Source: Shinella kummerowiae (GTDB lineage: Bacteria > Pseudomonadota > Alphaproteobacteria > Rhizobiales > Rhizobiaceae). Taken from it: a DNA stretch of 64,000 bases. Within the stretch, counting starts at the first letter, position 1, and each line of letters opens with the position of its first letter. This document shows, in pieces, positions 1-12,428 of the stretch. The position numbers and the translations under genes are program-made. The notes under the pieces were generated by a model. It saw nothing but the letters and a program-made list of their open reading frames with translations, had not been told where the DNA came from and searched no databases. The stretch lies in contig NZ_WUMK01000012.1 of assembly GCF_009827055.1 (NCBI RefSeq), positions 1 to 64,000 on the forward strand, written 5' to 3'.

Positions 1-256
1 CGCCGTACGTCAACAGGCCATGTGACATTTTTTTGAAAATTTCTTCGGAAAAGCAGTCCGCATTTTCATTTCCCCCGGATTTCCGGGACTTTCATAGGGC
101 GGGAACGGTAAATAGCCGTGATTGCCCTCAGATTTTCACATTCCGCACGTCTAGAGGGATGTCAGCAACCCGCGTGATTTGACTCGCATGCCCTCGTGCG
201 TGCATGGTCCCGCGCTAACAACAAAAACCAGTGATACAGGGCGAAGCACAATCGGC

Positions 257-2206
257 ATGACCACCGACCGGAACATGACCCGATCCCTCGGCAACGAACC
301 GCCGATCCTCGCCGATGGGCGCAAGGCGCCCGACCGTCGCGAAATTTCCCTGCGTTGGCTGTCCGGCACGTTCCTGACCGGCATCACCTCTTCCATCCTT
401 ATGGGGGTCGCCCTCTTCGCAGCGCTCGACGGGCGCCAGCAGCTCGCCATTCCGGCCGAAGCCTTTGCAGCACTCGCCTCCCCGAACAAGACGGGCGAGA
501 GCGCGAAGCGCGGCGAACGCGTCATCGAAACCTCGATCGTCGCGAAACCCGCCGACAAGAAGATCATGGAAATCTCCACCATGATCCATGACGGCGAGAA
601 GGAAGTGGTGCGCCGCCAGCCCTTCGCCCATGTGAAGATGGCGCTTGCCGCAAACCACACGACCGGTGATGACTATCCGCGTTTTGATCCGCTCGCGATC
701 TTCTCCACCAATGGCAAGGATGCCGCGCCCGCCTCGCGCATGGGCACGATCTATGGTTCCGACGTGGAATCGGAAGTCGCGCTGCAAACCGATGCTTTCC
801 CGACGGACGGCTCGGCACTCGACTATGCCGACCAGATGTCGATCGAGGAAGTCGAGGAGAATGTCCGCACCAACGGCTCGGTGCTGACGGACGGCGACAC
901 GCAGGTGGCTTCACTTTCCTATGTCGACCCGCAACGCTTCGCTTCCGAATCGTCCGAACTCGACCTGTTGCAGGGGCTGACGGCCCGCGTCGTCGAGGAG
1001 AACATGAGCGTGTCGACCTTCGACACGCTGACCCCTGACGACACGGAATATGCCGACGACGTGATCCCCGTGCGCCGCGCCGCCGAAATCGGCGAGCTCA
1101 TGACGGCTGCCGGCTACACCAAAGCCCAGGCCGACGACCTGTCCGCCTATCTCGAAGGTCAACTCGGCAGCAAGGAACTCGCCGAAGGCGATGTGCTGCG
1201 CATCTGCATTTCACAGAAGGGCAAGGAAGCGAGCATCGTCCGGGCCAGCGTCTATTCGCGCGGTCACCATGTGATGACGGCGGCACTCGACGACAGCGGC
1301 CGCTTCGTCAGCGGCGCCGAACCACCGGTCCTCGACGCCGTGGCGACGGCCTTCGACGACGATGGCCGTCCCGCGATCATCGCCGGACGCGACCTGCCGC
1401 GTGTCTATGACGGCATCTATCGTGCGGCGCTGTCCTACGGCATGGGCAGGGACATGACGGCAGAGGTCATTCGCATCCTCGCCAGCAATGTCGATTTCCA
1501 GGCGCAGCTTCGCCCGAACGACACGCTGGAAGCCTTCTTCTCCGTCACCGGGGAGAACGGCACGGCGACGGAAGACTCGGAAATACTCTTCCTCGACGCG
1601 AAGTTCGGCGACACGGAAACCCGCGTCTACCGATTCCAGAATGCAGATGATGGCGCGGTCGACTATTACGACCAGGACGGCAAAAGCATCCGGCAGTTCC
1701 TGCTGCGCAATCCGGTCCCGAACGGCACGTTCCGCTCCGGCTTCGGCATGCGGCGCCATCCGATCCTCGGTTTCTCGCGCATGCATACCGGCGTCGACTG
1801 GTCCGCACCCCGCGGCACGCCGATCATCGCCGCCGGCAACGGCGTGGTCGAAAAGGCCGGCTGGGATTCCGGCGGCTACGGCAACCAGACGCTTATCCGC
1901 CATGCCAATGGCTATGTCTCGTCCTACAATCACCAGAGCGCCATCGCCAAAGGCGTCAAGCCGGGCGCGAAAGTGCGCCAGGGCCAGGTCATCGGCTTCG
2001 TCGGCACGACCGGTCTTTCGACCGGCCCGCACCTGCATTACGAGTTGATCGTCAACGGCAACAAGGTGGACGCGCTGAAAATCCGCCTGCCCGGTGGTAA
2101 GTCGCTGGAAGGCAAGGCTCTTGCGCAGTTCGAAATCGAGCGCAAGCGCATCGACGACCTCTTGGGCCGTGGCGAAGGAACGACGGAAGTCGCCGAGACG
2201 CACTGA
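257..2206 (+). CDS. M23-family peptidoglycan metalloendopeptidase, membrane anchored
   Basis: A 649-residue protein with one membrane segment about 35-55 residues from the N-terminus, a long middle region with no clear catalytic motif, and a C-terminal LytM/peptidase M23 domain. The zinc-binding pattern is visible: H-x3-D (HTGVD, His510/Asp514) and the HLH motif at 592-594. Family members cut peptidoglycan cross-bridges, or act as EnvC/NlpD-like amidase activators when catalytic residues are lost; here the ligands are present, so a hydrolase is likely. The topology puts the M23 domain in the periplasm. The start is uncertain: the frame stays open to a TTG at 179, with ATGs at 188, 257 and 275. 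I chose 257 because it gives a short basic N-terminus before the membrane helix. The first 256 bases of the window hold no other gene. Confidence 0.85.
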   Translation: MTTDRNMTRSLGNEPPILADGRKAPDRREISLRWLSGTFLTGITSSILMGVALFAALDGRQQLAIPAEAFAALASPNKTGESAKRGERVIETSIVAKPADKKIMEISTMIHDGEKEVVRRQPFAHVKMALAANHTTGDDYPRFDPLAIFSTNGKDAAPASRMGTIYGSDVESEVALQTDAFPTDGSALDYADQMSIEEVEENVRTNGSVLTDGDTQVASLSYVDPQRFASESSELDLLQGLTARVVEENMSVSTFDTLTPDDTEYADDVIPVRRAAEIGELMTAAGYTKAQADDLSAYLEGQLGSKELAEGDVLRICISQKGKEASIVRASVYSRGHHVMTAALDDSGRFVSGAEPPVLDAVATAFDDDGRPAIIAGRDLPRVYDGIYRAALSYGMGRDMTAEVIRILASNVDFQAQLRPNDTLEAFFSVTGENGTATEDSEILFLDAKFGDTETRVYRFQNADDGAVDYYDQDGKSIRQFLLRNPVPNGTFRSGFGMRRHPILGFSRMHTGVDWSAPRGTPIIAAGNGVVEKAGWDSGGYGNQTLIRHANGYVSSYNHQSAIAKGVKPGAKVRQGQVIGFVGTTGLSTGPHLHYELIVNGNKVDALKIRLPGGKSLEGKALAQFEIERKRIDDLLGRGEGTTEVAETH

Positions 2207-2238
2207 CCCGCTTTCCATCACATTGGCGGAAACAAAAA

Positions 2239-2267
2239 AGCGCGGGCCGAGACCCGCGCTTCGTTTT
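2239..2267. terminator. bidirectional terminator between the M23 gene and clpB
   Basis: The 8-bp arms AGCGCGGG and CCCGCGCT enclose a 6-nt loop. An A-run lies on the 5' side and a T-run (TTTTT) on the 3' side, so the hairpin can end transcription of both convergent genes. Confidence 0.8.
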
Positions 2268-2287
2268 TATCCAATCGATGACCGATC

Positions 2288-4894
<2,607 letters not shown>

Positions 4895-5096
4895 CATCTA
4901 CCTCCAGTACTCGGCCGGCCCTTCGAGGCACCGGTCGACGTTTAGGATAAGGCCCCCATCAAGGCGAACCTTTCATACCTGCGGTTCCCCGGCCTTAAGA
5001 CCGGTCAACCGCCTGTGAGGAATATGGTGGAGGGGTTTTCCGAATTAAAGGGAGTGTCGCAATCCCAGCGGAGAATTTTCGTGGGCAGCACCTTCC

Positions 5097-5130
5097 AAAA
5101 CGCAAGAACCCGGCACAAGGCCGGGTTCTT
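5097..5130 (-). terminator. terminator of the DUF4167 gene
   Basis: The 11-bp perfect arms AAGAACCCGGC and GCCGGGTTCTT (5104-5114 and 5120-5130) enclose a 5-nt loop. Read on the minus strand, the hairpin is followed by GCGTTTT just after the gene's stop codon. Confidence 0.75.
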
Positions 5131-5149
5131 CGATGCATGGCAGAGGATG

Positions 5150-5818
5150 TTATTCCGACGCTTCGAGAGCCGGAGCCGCTTCACCGGCGGGCTGCGCATC
5201 GCCGCCTTCGGCCGCGGCTTCGCCACGGCGCGGACGGCGCGGGCGGGCCGCAGTGCGACGGCGCGGTGCACGGCCGGCGGGTGCGGCAGCTTCCTCTTCG
5301 AGCGAGACTTCTGCCGGCGTGCCCTCGATTACCGGCTGCGGGCCGGAACCATCGACGACGGGCTGTTCGACAGGGGTGGCCACCGGAGCAACGACGGCAA
5401 CGGGCGCCGGCGCATCAACAGCCGTCGAATCGACTTCGTCCTGATCGCGGTCGTATCCGTCCCGATCATTGAAATCATTGCGGTCGTTGTTGTCGGGGCG
5501 CTCATCGCGCGGGAAGCGCTCCTGCATCTGCGCCTGTGCGGCGGCGATGATGCGGTTATAGTGCTCGGCGTGCTGGAGATAGTTCTCCGCGATGACACGG
5601 TCGCCAGCGCTCTGGGCATCCCGGGCAAGCGTCGAGTACTTTTCAGCGATGTGCTGGGCGGTGCCCCTGATCTTCACATCCGGACCCGAGCTGTCATAGG
5701 TCCGCGTCAGAGGGTTTCCGCCCTTGCGCTGATTGTTGTGGTTGCTGCTTGTGCTGTTGTTATTGTTGTTATTGTTATTACGCCCGCGGCCGCGCTTGTT
5801 TTGCTGTCCTGGCCTCAT
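5150..5818 (-). CDS. DUF4167 domain protein with N-terminal poly-asparagine tract
   Basis: A 222-residue protein recognised as a DUF4167 member, a family of unknown function common in Rhizobiales and usually found near prmC/prfA, as here. The conserved core is about residues 35-95 (PLTRTYDSSGPDVKIRGTAQ onward, then an EKY...AENYLQHAEHYNR helix pair). Before it is a basic, low-complexity N-terminus with eight consecutive Asn (residues 14-21). After it is an acidic Asp/Val/Pro-rich stretch and a basic Arg/Pro/Ala-rich segment. The basic, disordered ends suggest nucleic acid contact, but that is inference only. It is transcribed separately from prmC (330-base gap) and ends at its own hairpin. 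Confidence 0.85.
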   Translation of the reverse strand: MRPGQQNKRGRGRNNNNNNNNSTSSNHNNQRKGGNPLTRTYDSSGPDVKIRGTAQHIAEKYSTLARDAQSAGDRVIAENYLQHAEHYNRIIAAAQAQMQERFPRDERPDNNDRNDFNDRDGYDRDQDEVDSTAVDAPAPVAVVAPVATPVEQPVVDGSGPQPVIEGTPAEVSLEEEAAAPAGRAPRRRTAARPRRPRRGEAAAEGGDAQPAGEAAPALEASE

Positions 5819-5865
5819 ATGTCACTCACCTAACGTATCGTGTCTTGATGATCATGTGTCTGCAC

Positions 5866-5892
5866 GCTTGATCGGGACACGCCAGATCAAGC
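5866..5892. promoter_or_regulatory. perfect inverted repeat upstream of the DUF4167 gene
   Basis: GCTTGATC and GATCAAGC flank an 11-nt spacer, 48 bases upstream of the DUF4167 start codon. The symmetry and position fit an operator or a protein-binding site, but no regulator is assigned. It is the only structure I noticed in the 330-base gap 5819-6148, which otherwise holds no gene I can support. Confidence 0.4.
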
Positions 5893-6148
5893 ATCCTTAC
5901 CCGCGGGCAAACCACGCCGGTCGGTGGTCCTGTCGCCGTAAGACGTCAAATTAACAGGTACCCGCACAGGGCAGTCTTCAATCCTAGCAACTCTTCAGAG
6001 AGAGAAACCCTCGAGATCGGGTCATGCAGCAACGAATCTCTGTGCCATGACCTCTTGCCCAGTGCGTGCCCGCAACCTAGCCCGCTTCCTGGACAATTCC
6101 AAGCCTTTTCTTTGCGGCTGCGGAATTTGCTGCTCTGGCGCAGCAAAC

Positions 6149-7021
6149 TTACACTATAGCCGCTTTCGAAAAGACGAGGACGCGATCGTTGCCACCGAAA
6201 TCCTGGACCGCATCAATCCGCGCAAAACCCTTTTCGCGCATGATCGCGGTGACCTGATCCTTCTGGTCGTAACCGATTTCGTAAGCCACCAGGCCGTTTT
6301 CCCGAAGGTGATCGCCCGCCCCGACGGCAATGGCGCGATAGGCATCAAGCCCGTCTTCTCCGCCATCCAACGCCAGGACCGGATCGTAGAGCCGGACTTC
6401 GTCGTCCAGCGTTCCGACCACGGAGCGGACGATATAGGGCGGATTTGACACAATGATGTCGAACGCGCCGGCCACGGCTGCAAACCAGTCGCTCTCCACC
6501 GCTTCAAAGCGGTCGGCGACCCCATTTATCTCGGCATTGCGCTTCGCCGTTTCAAGGGCGCCTGCCGAAAGATCGGCCCCGACGCCCGCGGCGCCGGGCA
6601 CCAGGTCGAGCAGCGCAAGGCAGATCGCCCCCGTTCCCGTGCCGAGATCGAGGATCCGGCAGCGGCCCGTCTCGGCAAGGATGCGCTCCGCGTGCGGCAC
6701 GAGCGTATCGACGAGAATTTCGGTATCCGGTCTCGGTTCCAGCGTTTCAGGAGAGAGCGCAAGATCCAGCCGCGAGAAGGCCCGGTGACCGAGGATGCGA
6801 TGCACCGGCTCGCGCCGGATGCGCCGGTCGATCGCATCATCGACCGCCTGCTGTTCCGCCGGAGCAAGGATGCGGTTGCTGTCCGTCAGGAAAGACGTTG
6901 GCGTCAATGCCAGCAGGCCCTTGAGCAAGGCGCGCGCATCACCGGCCGCATCCGCAATGCCCGCCTCTGAAAGCCGGCGCCGCGCGACGGACAGTGCATC
7001 GGCGAGGCTGGTGCCGCTCAT
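6149..7021 (-). CDS. prmC: Peptide chain release factor N5-glutamine methyltransferase
   Basis: PrmC uses S-adenosylmethionine to methylate the glutamine of the GGQ motif in release factors. The protein has 290 residues: an N-terminal helical substrate-binding part (about 1-85), then a Rossmann methyltransferase domain with the SAM motif DLGTGTG near residue 120 and the catalytic NPPY at 193-196. Its start codon overlaps the prfA stop by 4 nt (ATGA), so it is translationally coupled to its own substrate gene, the usual bacterial arrangement. Confidence 0.96.
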   Translation of the reverse strand: MSGTSLADALSVARRRLSEAGIADAAGDARALLKGLLALTPTSFLTDSNRILAPAEQQAVDDAIDRRIRREPVHRILGHRAFSRLDLALSPETLEPRPDTEILVDTLVPHAERILAETGRCRILDLGTGTGAICLALLDLVPGAAGVGADLSAGALETAKRNAEINGVADRFEAVESDWFAAVAGAFDIIVSNPPYIVRSVVGTLDDEVRLYDPVLALDGGEDGLDAYRAIAVGAGDHLRENGLVAYEIGYDQKDQVTAIMREKGFARIDAVQDFGGNDRVLVFSKAAIV

Positions 7022-8100
7022 CGGCCCAGTTCGCCCAACTGCGCCAACTGGCCGGCCTGGTAGTCGGCGACCAGCGCATCGACGATTTCATCGATCTCGC
7101 CGACCATCATGCGGTCGAGCTTATAGAGCGTCAGGTTGATGCGATGGTCGGTCACACGTCCCTGCGGGAAATTGTAGGTGCGGATGCGCTCCGAACGATC
7201 GCCCGAACCCACCTGGCTCTTGCGATCGGCGGAGCGTTCGCTGTCTGCGCGCTGGCGCTCGATGTCATAGAGTCGCGAGCGCAGAACCTGCATGGCCTTG
7301 GCCCGGTTCTGGTGTTGCGATTTTTCCGAGCTCGTCACGATAAGGCCCGTTGGCAGGTGCGTGATGCGCACGGCCGAGTCCGTCGTGTTGACATGCTGGC
7401 CACCGGCGCCGGACGAGCGCATCGTATCGATGCGGATGTCTTCCGGCCGGATTTCGATGTCGATCTCTTCGGCTTCCGGCAGCACGGCAACCGTCGCGGC
7501 GGAGGTATGGATACGCCCGCTCGCCTCGGTTTCCGGAACGCGCTGAACGCGGTGCACGCCCGATTCGAACTTCAGCTTGGCAAAGACGCCGCGGCCGGTG
7601 ATCGTCGCGATGATTTCCTTGAAGCCGCCGGCTTCGCCCTCGCTCGACGACAGAACCTCGACCTTCCAGCCATGAGCCGCAGCATAACGTTCGTACATGC
7701 GGAAAAGGTCGCCTGCGAAAAGCGCGGCCTCCGAGCCGCCCGTGCCGGCGCGGATTTCGAGGATCGCGCTCTTCTCGTCGGCGGCATCTTTCGGGAGAAG
7801 CAGGATCTGCATCTCCTTTTCCAGCGCCTCCAGACGTTCCCTCAGGTCTGGCAGCTCCATTTCGGCGAGATCGCGCATCTCGCGGTCGGTCGCCTTGTCA
7901 TTGAGCAGCACATCGAGGTCGGCGATCTCGCCATTGACCTTCTCGTATTCACGGATCTTCGTCACGACCGGCTGAAGCTCGGAATATTCAGAGGCGAGGC
8001 GCACATAGGTTTCCGAATCCGGCCCCGCCGACATGCGGGCCTCGATCTCGCCGAAACGGCGTTCGAGTTCGCGCATCTTTTCAACGGGAAGCTTCGCCAC
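7018..8100 (-). CDS. prfA: Peptide chain release factor 1
   Basis: RF1 ends translation at UAA and UAG codons. The length of 360 residues matches the family. The GGQ tripeptide that enters the peptidyl-transferase centre is at 233-235 within [10 protein letters not shown]. The region after [14 protein letters not shown] carries the stop-codon recognition domain. The gene follows ptsP by 20 bases and overlaps prmC, so the three are probably co-transcribed. Nothing is atypical. Confidence 0.97.
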   Translation of the reverse strand: MAKLPVEKMRELERRFGEIEARMSAGPDSETYVRLASEYSELQPVVTKIREYEKVNGEIADLDVLLNDKATDREMRDLAEMELPDLRERLEALEKEMQILLLPKDAADEKSAILEIRAGTGGSEAALFAGDLFRMYERYAAAHGWKVEVLSSSEGEAGGFKEIIATITGRGVFAKLKFESGVHRVQRVPETEASGRIHTSAATVAVLPEAEEIDIEIRPEDIRIDTMRSSGAGGQHVNTTDSAVRITHLPTGLIVTSSEKSQHQNRAKAMQVLRSRLYDIERQRADSERSADRKSQVGSGDRSERIRTYNFPQGRVTDHRINLTLYKLDRMMVGEIDEIVDALVADYQAGQLAQLGELGR

Positions 8101-8120
8101 CGTTCAAACTCCAGTCAATT

Positions 8121-10388
8121 TCAAAGCGGAACGCCGTTTTCGGCCGCGAAGTCAGTGAGGATCTGGCGGATCGAAGCGGTCGGCTTCAGATCGTCCAGCG
8201 CGGGCATCAGCATCGCTTCCAGTTTGGCGGCATCAAGCGACAACAGCATCGATTTCACCGGGCCAATCGCCGCCGGCGACATGGAGACGGAGCGGAAGCC
8301 GATGCCAAGCAATGCCATGGCAGAGATTGGCTTGCTCGCCATCTCGCCGCACAGCGTCACGGTCGTGTCATTGCGCACGCCGGCACGTACGATATCGCGC
8401 AGGATGCGCAGGAACGGACGACCGAGCGAATCGAAACGATCGGAAACGCGGGCATTGCCACGGTCGACCGCCATTGCGAACTGGAAGAGGTCGTTCGAGC
8501 CGACGGAGACGAAATCGACCTCGGCCATCAGCTCGTCGAGCTGCCACAGCAGGGCCGGCACTTCCAGCATTGCGCCGAATTGCAGCTTCTTCGGCAGCTG
8601 GTCGCCGATCTTCGACTGTCGCTGGATTTCCTTCTGGAGAAGGTCGCGAACCTCCTTCAGCTCGGAAACCTCGGTGACCATCGGTAGCATCAGGCGCAGA
8701 TCTGCGCCGGCGGCGGCACGCAGCATGGCGCGAAGCTGGGTGCGCAGAAGGCCCGGGCGATCGAGCGACAAGCGGATGGCGCGCCAGCCGAGCGCGGGGT
8801 TTTCTTCCTCCGCCGCGCGGAAATAAGGAACGACCTTGTCGCCGCCAATATCCAGCGTGCGGAACGTCACCGGACGCCCGCCCGCCTGTTTCAGGACGTT
8901 GCGGTAGAACGCCTCCTGCTCCTCCGCCTTGGGCATGGTGGAGGCGATCATGAACTGCAGCTCGGTGCGGAAAAGACCGATGCCGGAAGCACCCGATTCG
9001 TTGAGATGCGGCAGGTCGACCAGCAGTCCGGCATTCATCTGCAGATTGATGGCCTGGCCGTCCCGCGTCACCGGCTCGACGGCGCGCAGTGCACGATATT
9101 GCTCCTGCCGGCGGGCCCGGAAACGGACCTTCTCCTCATAGGAACGCTGGAGATCCTGCAGCGGCCGCAAATGGATCCGCGCGTCTTCCCCGTCGACGAT
9201 GATCGGATCGCCATTTTCGGCCAGCGCCACCGCGCCTGCCGCCTGGCCAACCACCGGGATGCCCATGGCGCGCGCGACGATCACCACATGGCTAGTGACG
9301 GCGCCATCCTCCAGCACGAGGCCGCGCACATTCTCGCGCGGATAGTCGAGCAGTTCCGCAGCGCCCATGGCGCGCGCGACGACGATCGCATCGTTCGGAA
9401 AGTTGCTGGCAGAGAGTTTTGCGCCATAGCCGGTCAACTGACGCAACAGCCGGTTCGCCAGATCGTCGAAATCGTGCATGCGCTCGCGCAGATAGGGATC
9501 CGTCAGGCGGATCATGCGCGCCTTGGTCTCGCTCTGCACCCGCTCGACCGCCGCCTCCGCCGTCAGGCCGTTGCGGATCGCCTCTTCGAGCTTCCGGACC
9601 CAGCCGCGGTCATGCGCGAACATGCGGTAGGTTTCCAGCACCTCGCGATGCTCGCCTTCCATCGAAATCTCGCGGCGCGACAGCATGTCGTCGATCGAGA
9701 TGCGCAGCGACCCGAGGGCTTCCGCCAGACGGCCGAGTTCGTGTTCGGAATCCTCGTTGAGCAGATTGGTGACGACGATGCGCGGCTCGTGCAGCACGAC
9801 ATAGCCAAGGCCGATGCCCTCGCCAAAACTCGAACCCTCGATCGACACGGGGCGCGACAGGTCCAGCTCGAGGCCGGGCTTGGTGAGCTTCTTCAGCTCG
9901 CCTGTCGCCACCATTTCCGCAATCACCATCGCTGTCGTTTCGAGCGCCTCTACCTCGTCTTCGCGATAGGTGCGGCTCGCCTTGTTCTGCACGACAAGCA
10001 CGCCGAGCGCCCTGCCGGTGCGCAAGATAGGAACGCCGAGGAAGGAGTGGTAGATCTCCTCGCCCGTTTCCGGCAGATAGGTGAAAGCAGGATGGGACTG
10101 CGCGTCGGAGAGGTTCAACGGCCGCGCGGACGCGGCGATCGTGCCGACGAGACCCTGGCCCATCTTGAGCTGAGCCAGGTGAACGGCACCGGGATTGAGG
10201 CCTTCGGTGGCATAGAGTTCGAGAACGCCATCGGAACGCAGCACGTAGACCGAGCACACTTCCGCGACCATGTTCTGCGCGATCTGGCGCACGATCTGGT
10301 CAAGGCGCTCCTGTGGCTCGAGCGGCTCCGCCATCAATTCGCGCAGCCGCTTGAGAAGAACGCGCGGACCCGCGGAGAGATCTCTCAT
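8121..10388 (-). CDS. ptsP: Phosphoenolpyruvate-protein phosphotransferase EI-Ntr (PtsP)
   Basis: This is the first enzyme of the nitrogen-related PTS, which passes phosphate from PEP to NPr and EIIA-Ntr and has a regulatory role (nitrogen and potassium status) rather than sugar transport. The 755-residue protein starts with a GAF domain (about 20-165) that marks EI-Ntr apart from sugar EI. Next are the HPr-binding helical domain and the swivelling phosphohistidine domain, with the active His367 in AVTSHVVIVARAMG. The C-terminal TIM-barrel PEP-binding domain has LFRTELQFM and a conserved Cys in VTLCGEMA. It sits between lysC and prfA on the same strand, an order I recall as common in rhizobia. 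Confidence 0.95.
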   Translation of the reverse strand: MRDLSAGPRVLLKRLRELMAEPLEPQERLDQIVRQIAQNMVAEVCSVYVLRSDGVLELYATEGLNPGAVHLAQLKMGQGLVGTIAASARPLNLSDAQSHPAFTYLPETGEEIYHSFLGVPILRTGRALGVLVVQNKASRTYREDEVEALETTAMVIAEMVATGELKKLTKPGLELDLSRPVSIEGSSFGEGIGLGYVVLHEPRIVVTNLLNEDSEHELGRLAEALGSLRISIDDMLSRREISMEGEHREVLETYRMFAHDRGWVRKLEEAIRNGLTAEAAVERVQSETKARMIRLTDPYLRERMHDFDDLANRLLRQLTGYGAKLSASNFPNDAIVVARAMGAAELLDYPRENVRGLVLEDGAVTSHVVIVARAMGIPVVGQAAGAVALAENGDPIIVDGEDARIHLRPLQDLQRSYEEKVRFRARRQEQYRALRAVEPVTRDGQAINLQMNAGLLVDLPHLNESGASGIGLFRTELQFMIASTMPKAEEQEAFYRNVLKQAGGRPVTFRTLDIGGDKVVPYFRAAEEENPALGWRAIRLSLDRPGLLRTQLRAMLRAAAGADLRLMLPMVTEVSELKEVRDLLQKEIQRQSKIGDQLPKKLQFGAMLEVPALLWQLDELMAEVDFVSVGSNDLFQFAMAVDRGNARVSDRFDSLGRPFLRILRDIVRAGVRNDTTVTLCGEMASKPISAMALLGIGFRSVSMSPAAIGPVKSMLLSLDAAKLEAMLMPALDDLKPTASIRQILTDFAAENGVPL

Positions 10389-10421
10389 CGCGTGGCGTCT
10401 CCCGAAAATGACGTTACCTCA

Positions 10422-10441
10422 CCAGCGCTTGCCCGCGCTGG
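10422..10441 (-). terminator. weak hairpin between lysC and ptsP
   Basis: The 7-bp arms CCAGCGC and GCGCTGG enclose a 6-nt loop, with no T-run on either side. It may be a partial terminator or an RNA-stability element in the 86-base lysC-ptsP gap. Confidence 0.25.
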
Positions 10442-10474
10442 CGATCACAGGATCGGCGCCGACTCGGCCGGTCA

Positions 10475-11749
10475 TTACTTCTTATCGAGACCGTAGACGG
10501 AATGCAAAGTCCGAACAGCGAGTTCGGCATAGGCACCGTCGATCAGGATGGAAATCTTGATCTCGGAGGTGGTGATCGCCTTGATGTTGATGCCCTTGTC
10601 GGCAAGCGCCCGGAAGGCCGAGGCCGCAACACCCGCATGGCTGCGCATGCCGATGCCGATGACCGAAACCTTCACCAGGCCCGTCTCGTGCTGGATCACG
10701 TCGAAACCGACCTGCTCCTTGGCGCCATCGAGGACCCTGAGCGCCTTCTCCATGTCGCCCGAGGGCACCGTGAAAGTCATGTCGGTCTTGGAACCGTCCT
10801 CGGAAATGTTCTGGACGATCATGTCGACATTGATATGCGCCTCGGCGAGCGGGCCGAAGATCGCGGCCGAAACGCCCGGCCGGTCGGCGACGCGGCGGAG
10901 CGAGATCTGCGCTTCATCCTTGGCATAGGCGATGCCGGTTACGACTTCCTGTTCCACGATCTCATCCTCATCACAAATCAGCGTACCGGGCGGGTTCAGA
11001 AGATCGCCCATGCCCGGCGCATCGGGGTCCTCGAAAGAGGAGCGAACGAAGGTGCGCACCTTGTGCACCATGGCAAGCTCGACCGAGCGCACCTGCAGGA
11101 CCTTGGCGCCAAGAGACGCCATTTCGAGCATTTCCTCGAAGGCGATCTTCTTCAGGCGGCGGGCCTTCGGCTCGATGCGCGGGTCGGTCGTGTAGACGCC
11201 ATCGACGTCGGTATAGATGTCGCAGCGGTCCGCCTTGACGGCGGCGGCGATGGCGACGGCAGAGGTGTCCGAGCCGCCGCGGCCGAGCGTGGCGACGCGG
11301 TTGTCCGGGCCAAGCCCCTGGAAGCCGGCGACGACGGCCACCTGGCCAGTCCCCATGCGGCGAATCATCTCCGAACCTTCGATGTCGAGAATCCGGGCTG
11401 CGCCATGCGCATTGTCGGTCTTGATCGGAATCTGCCAGCCCTGCCAGGAGCGGGCGTCGATGCCCATCGACTGGAGCGCGATGGCGAGAAGTCCGGCCGT
11501 CACCAGTTCGCCGGAGGCAACGATGGCATCGTATTCGCGCGCATCGTAGAAGGGCGAGTTGGCGCCGGTGACCTTCGGCATGCCCTGCACCCAGCCGACG
11601 AGTTCGTTCGTCTTGCCGGACATGGCGGAAACGACGACGGCGACCTCGTGGCCGGCATCGACCTCACGTTTCACATGGCGGGCGACATTGTGGATACGGT
11701 CGAGGTCAGCGACGGACGTTCCGCCGAATTTCATCACGATGCGTGCCAT
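10475..11749 (-). CDS. lysC: Aspartate kinase
   Basis: This enzyme phosphorylates L-aspartate to 4-phospho-L-aspartate, the first step to lysine, threonine, methionine and diaminopimelate. The 424-residue protein begins with the amino-acid kinase signature [13 protein letters not shown] (from residue 7). It has the conserved GRGGSDTSA near residue 155 and ends with two ACT domains (about 265-420) that bind lysine/threonine for feedback control. The length is typical of the single-function alpha-beta type. The start is an ATG with the family's conserved N-terminus. Confidence 0.97.
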   Translation of the reverse strand: MARIVMKFGGTSVADLDRIHNVARHVKREVDAGHEVAVVVSAMSGKTNELVGWVQGMPKVTGANSPFYDAREYDAIVASGELVTAGLLAIALQSMGIDARSWQGWQIPIKTDNAHGAARILDIEGSEMIRRMGTGQVAVVAGFQGLGPDNRVATLGRGGSDTSAVAIAAAVKADRCDIYTDVDGVYTTDPRIEPKARRLKKIAFEEMLEMASLGAKVLQVRSVELAMVHKVRTFVRSSFEDPDAPGMGDLLNPPGTLICDEDEIVEQEVVTGIAYAKDEAQISLRRVADRPGVSAAIFGPLAEAHINVDMIVQNISEDGSKTDMTFTVPSGDMEKALRVLDGAKEQVGFDVIQHETGLVKVSVIGIGMRSHAGVAASAFRALADKGINIKAITTSEIKISILIDGAYAELAVRTLHSVYGLDKK

Positions 11750-11792
11750 GAGTGTATACCGCTATTCCAGATGTACGCGCGAGCGCGCGGGA

Positions 11793-11829
11793 GAAAACCG
11801 CGGGGTCTCTTAGCGGAAGACCCCGCGGT
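11793..11829 (-). terminator. strong terminator after the methyltransferase gene
   Basis: The perfect 12-bp arms ACCGCGGGGTCT (11797-11808) and AGACCCCGCGGT (11818-11829) enclose a 9-nt loop. On the minus strand the hairpin is followed by TTTTC, 32 bases after the methyltransferase stop codon. Confidence 0.75.
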
Positions 11830-11861
11830 GCGCAATGCATGGAATCCGGCAAACGGTACGG

Positions 11862-12428
11862 TTAGGGTTTACGGCTGATGCGGTAGACGAAGGCAGGCGG
11901 AACATTGCGCAGCGTGCCGCCGACCCGCGCCGCGGACAATCCGAGATTGTCAAGCACCGCGCGCGGCACCGGGCAACGAAGGCCATAGGTGAACTGGTAG
12001 AGCGCCGCGCCCTCGCCAAGCCGGGCAAAGGTGCCCCCGAGGATGGCATGAACCGTCGGCGACCGCATCGACAGCAGCGGCAGGCCGCTGATGGCCGCAC
12101 CGGCGGACTCCGGGCAGAACCGGGCGATGTCCGTCGCATCGATGCAGGCGATCTTTGCCTTGGGGAAGCGCTGCTGGAGGAGCGCTGCAAACTCTGCCCC
12201 CTTCTCGACGAGCAGGATATTCTCCTCCGCGACCCCGCGCCGCAGCAATGCGCGCGTGAAAACCCCGGTGCCCGGGCCAAGCTCGATGACACGTCCGGTC
12301 TCGGGGCCGATCTCGCGCACGATGAGGTCTGCCAAGGCCTTTCCGGAGGGTGTGATCGAGGCGACCCGCAGGGGATCACGGATCCATGCCCGGAAGAATT
12401 GGCAGCCATCCATGGTCAGTTCGTTCAT
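11862..12428 (-). CDS. PmtA-like phospholipid N-methyltransferase family protein
   Basis: A 188-residue class I SAM-dependent methyltransferase. The N-terminal stretch [19 protein letters not shown] and the SAM-binding [14 protein letters not shown] (about residues 53-66) match the short rRNA-dimethylase-like family that includes rhizobial phosphatidylethanolamine N-methyltransferases. Substrate is not proven: related small proteins of this family act on other lipids or are uncharacterised. The ATG at 12428 overlaps the upstream SDR stop (ATGA) and has GGAG 8 bases before it, so I prefer it to an in-frame ATG at 12488 inside the SDR gene. It probably forms an operon with the SDR, under the divergent TetR regulator. 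Confidence 0.7.
   Translation of the reverse strand: MNELTMDGCQFFRAWIRDPLRVASITPSGKALADLIVREIGPETGRVIELGPGTGVFTRALLRRGVAEENILLVEKGAEFAALLQQRFPKAKIACIDATDIARFCPESAGAAISGLPLLSMRSPTVHAILGGTFARLGEGAALYQFTYGLRCPVPRAVLDNLGLSAARVGGTLRNVPPAFVYRISRKP

Noticed and set aside
4898-5000. A possible heat-shock (RpoH) promoter before clpB
   Set aside because: A CTTGAT occurs on the minus strand but the spacing to any -10-like element is too short, so I could not support it.
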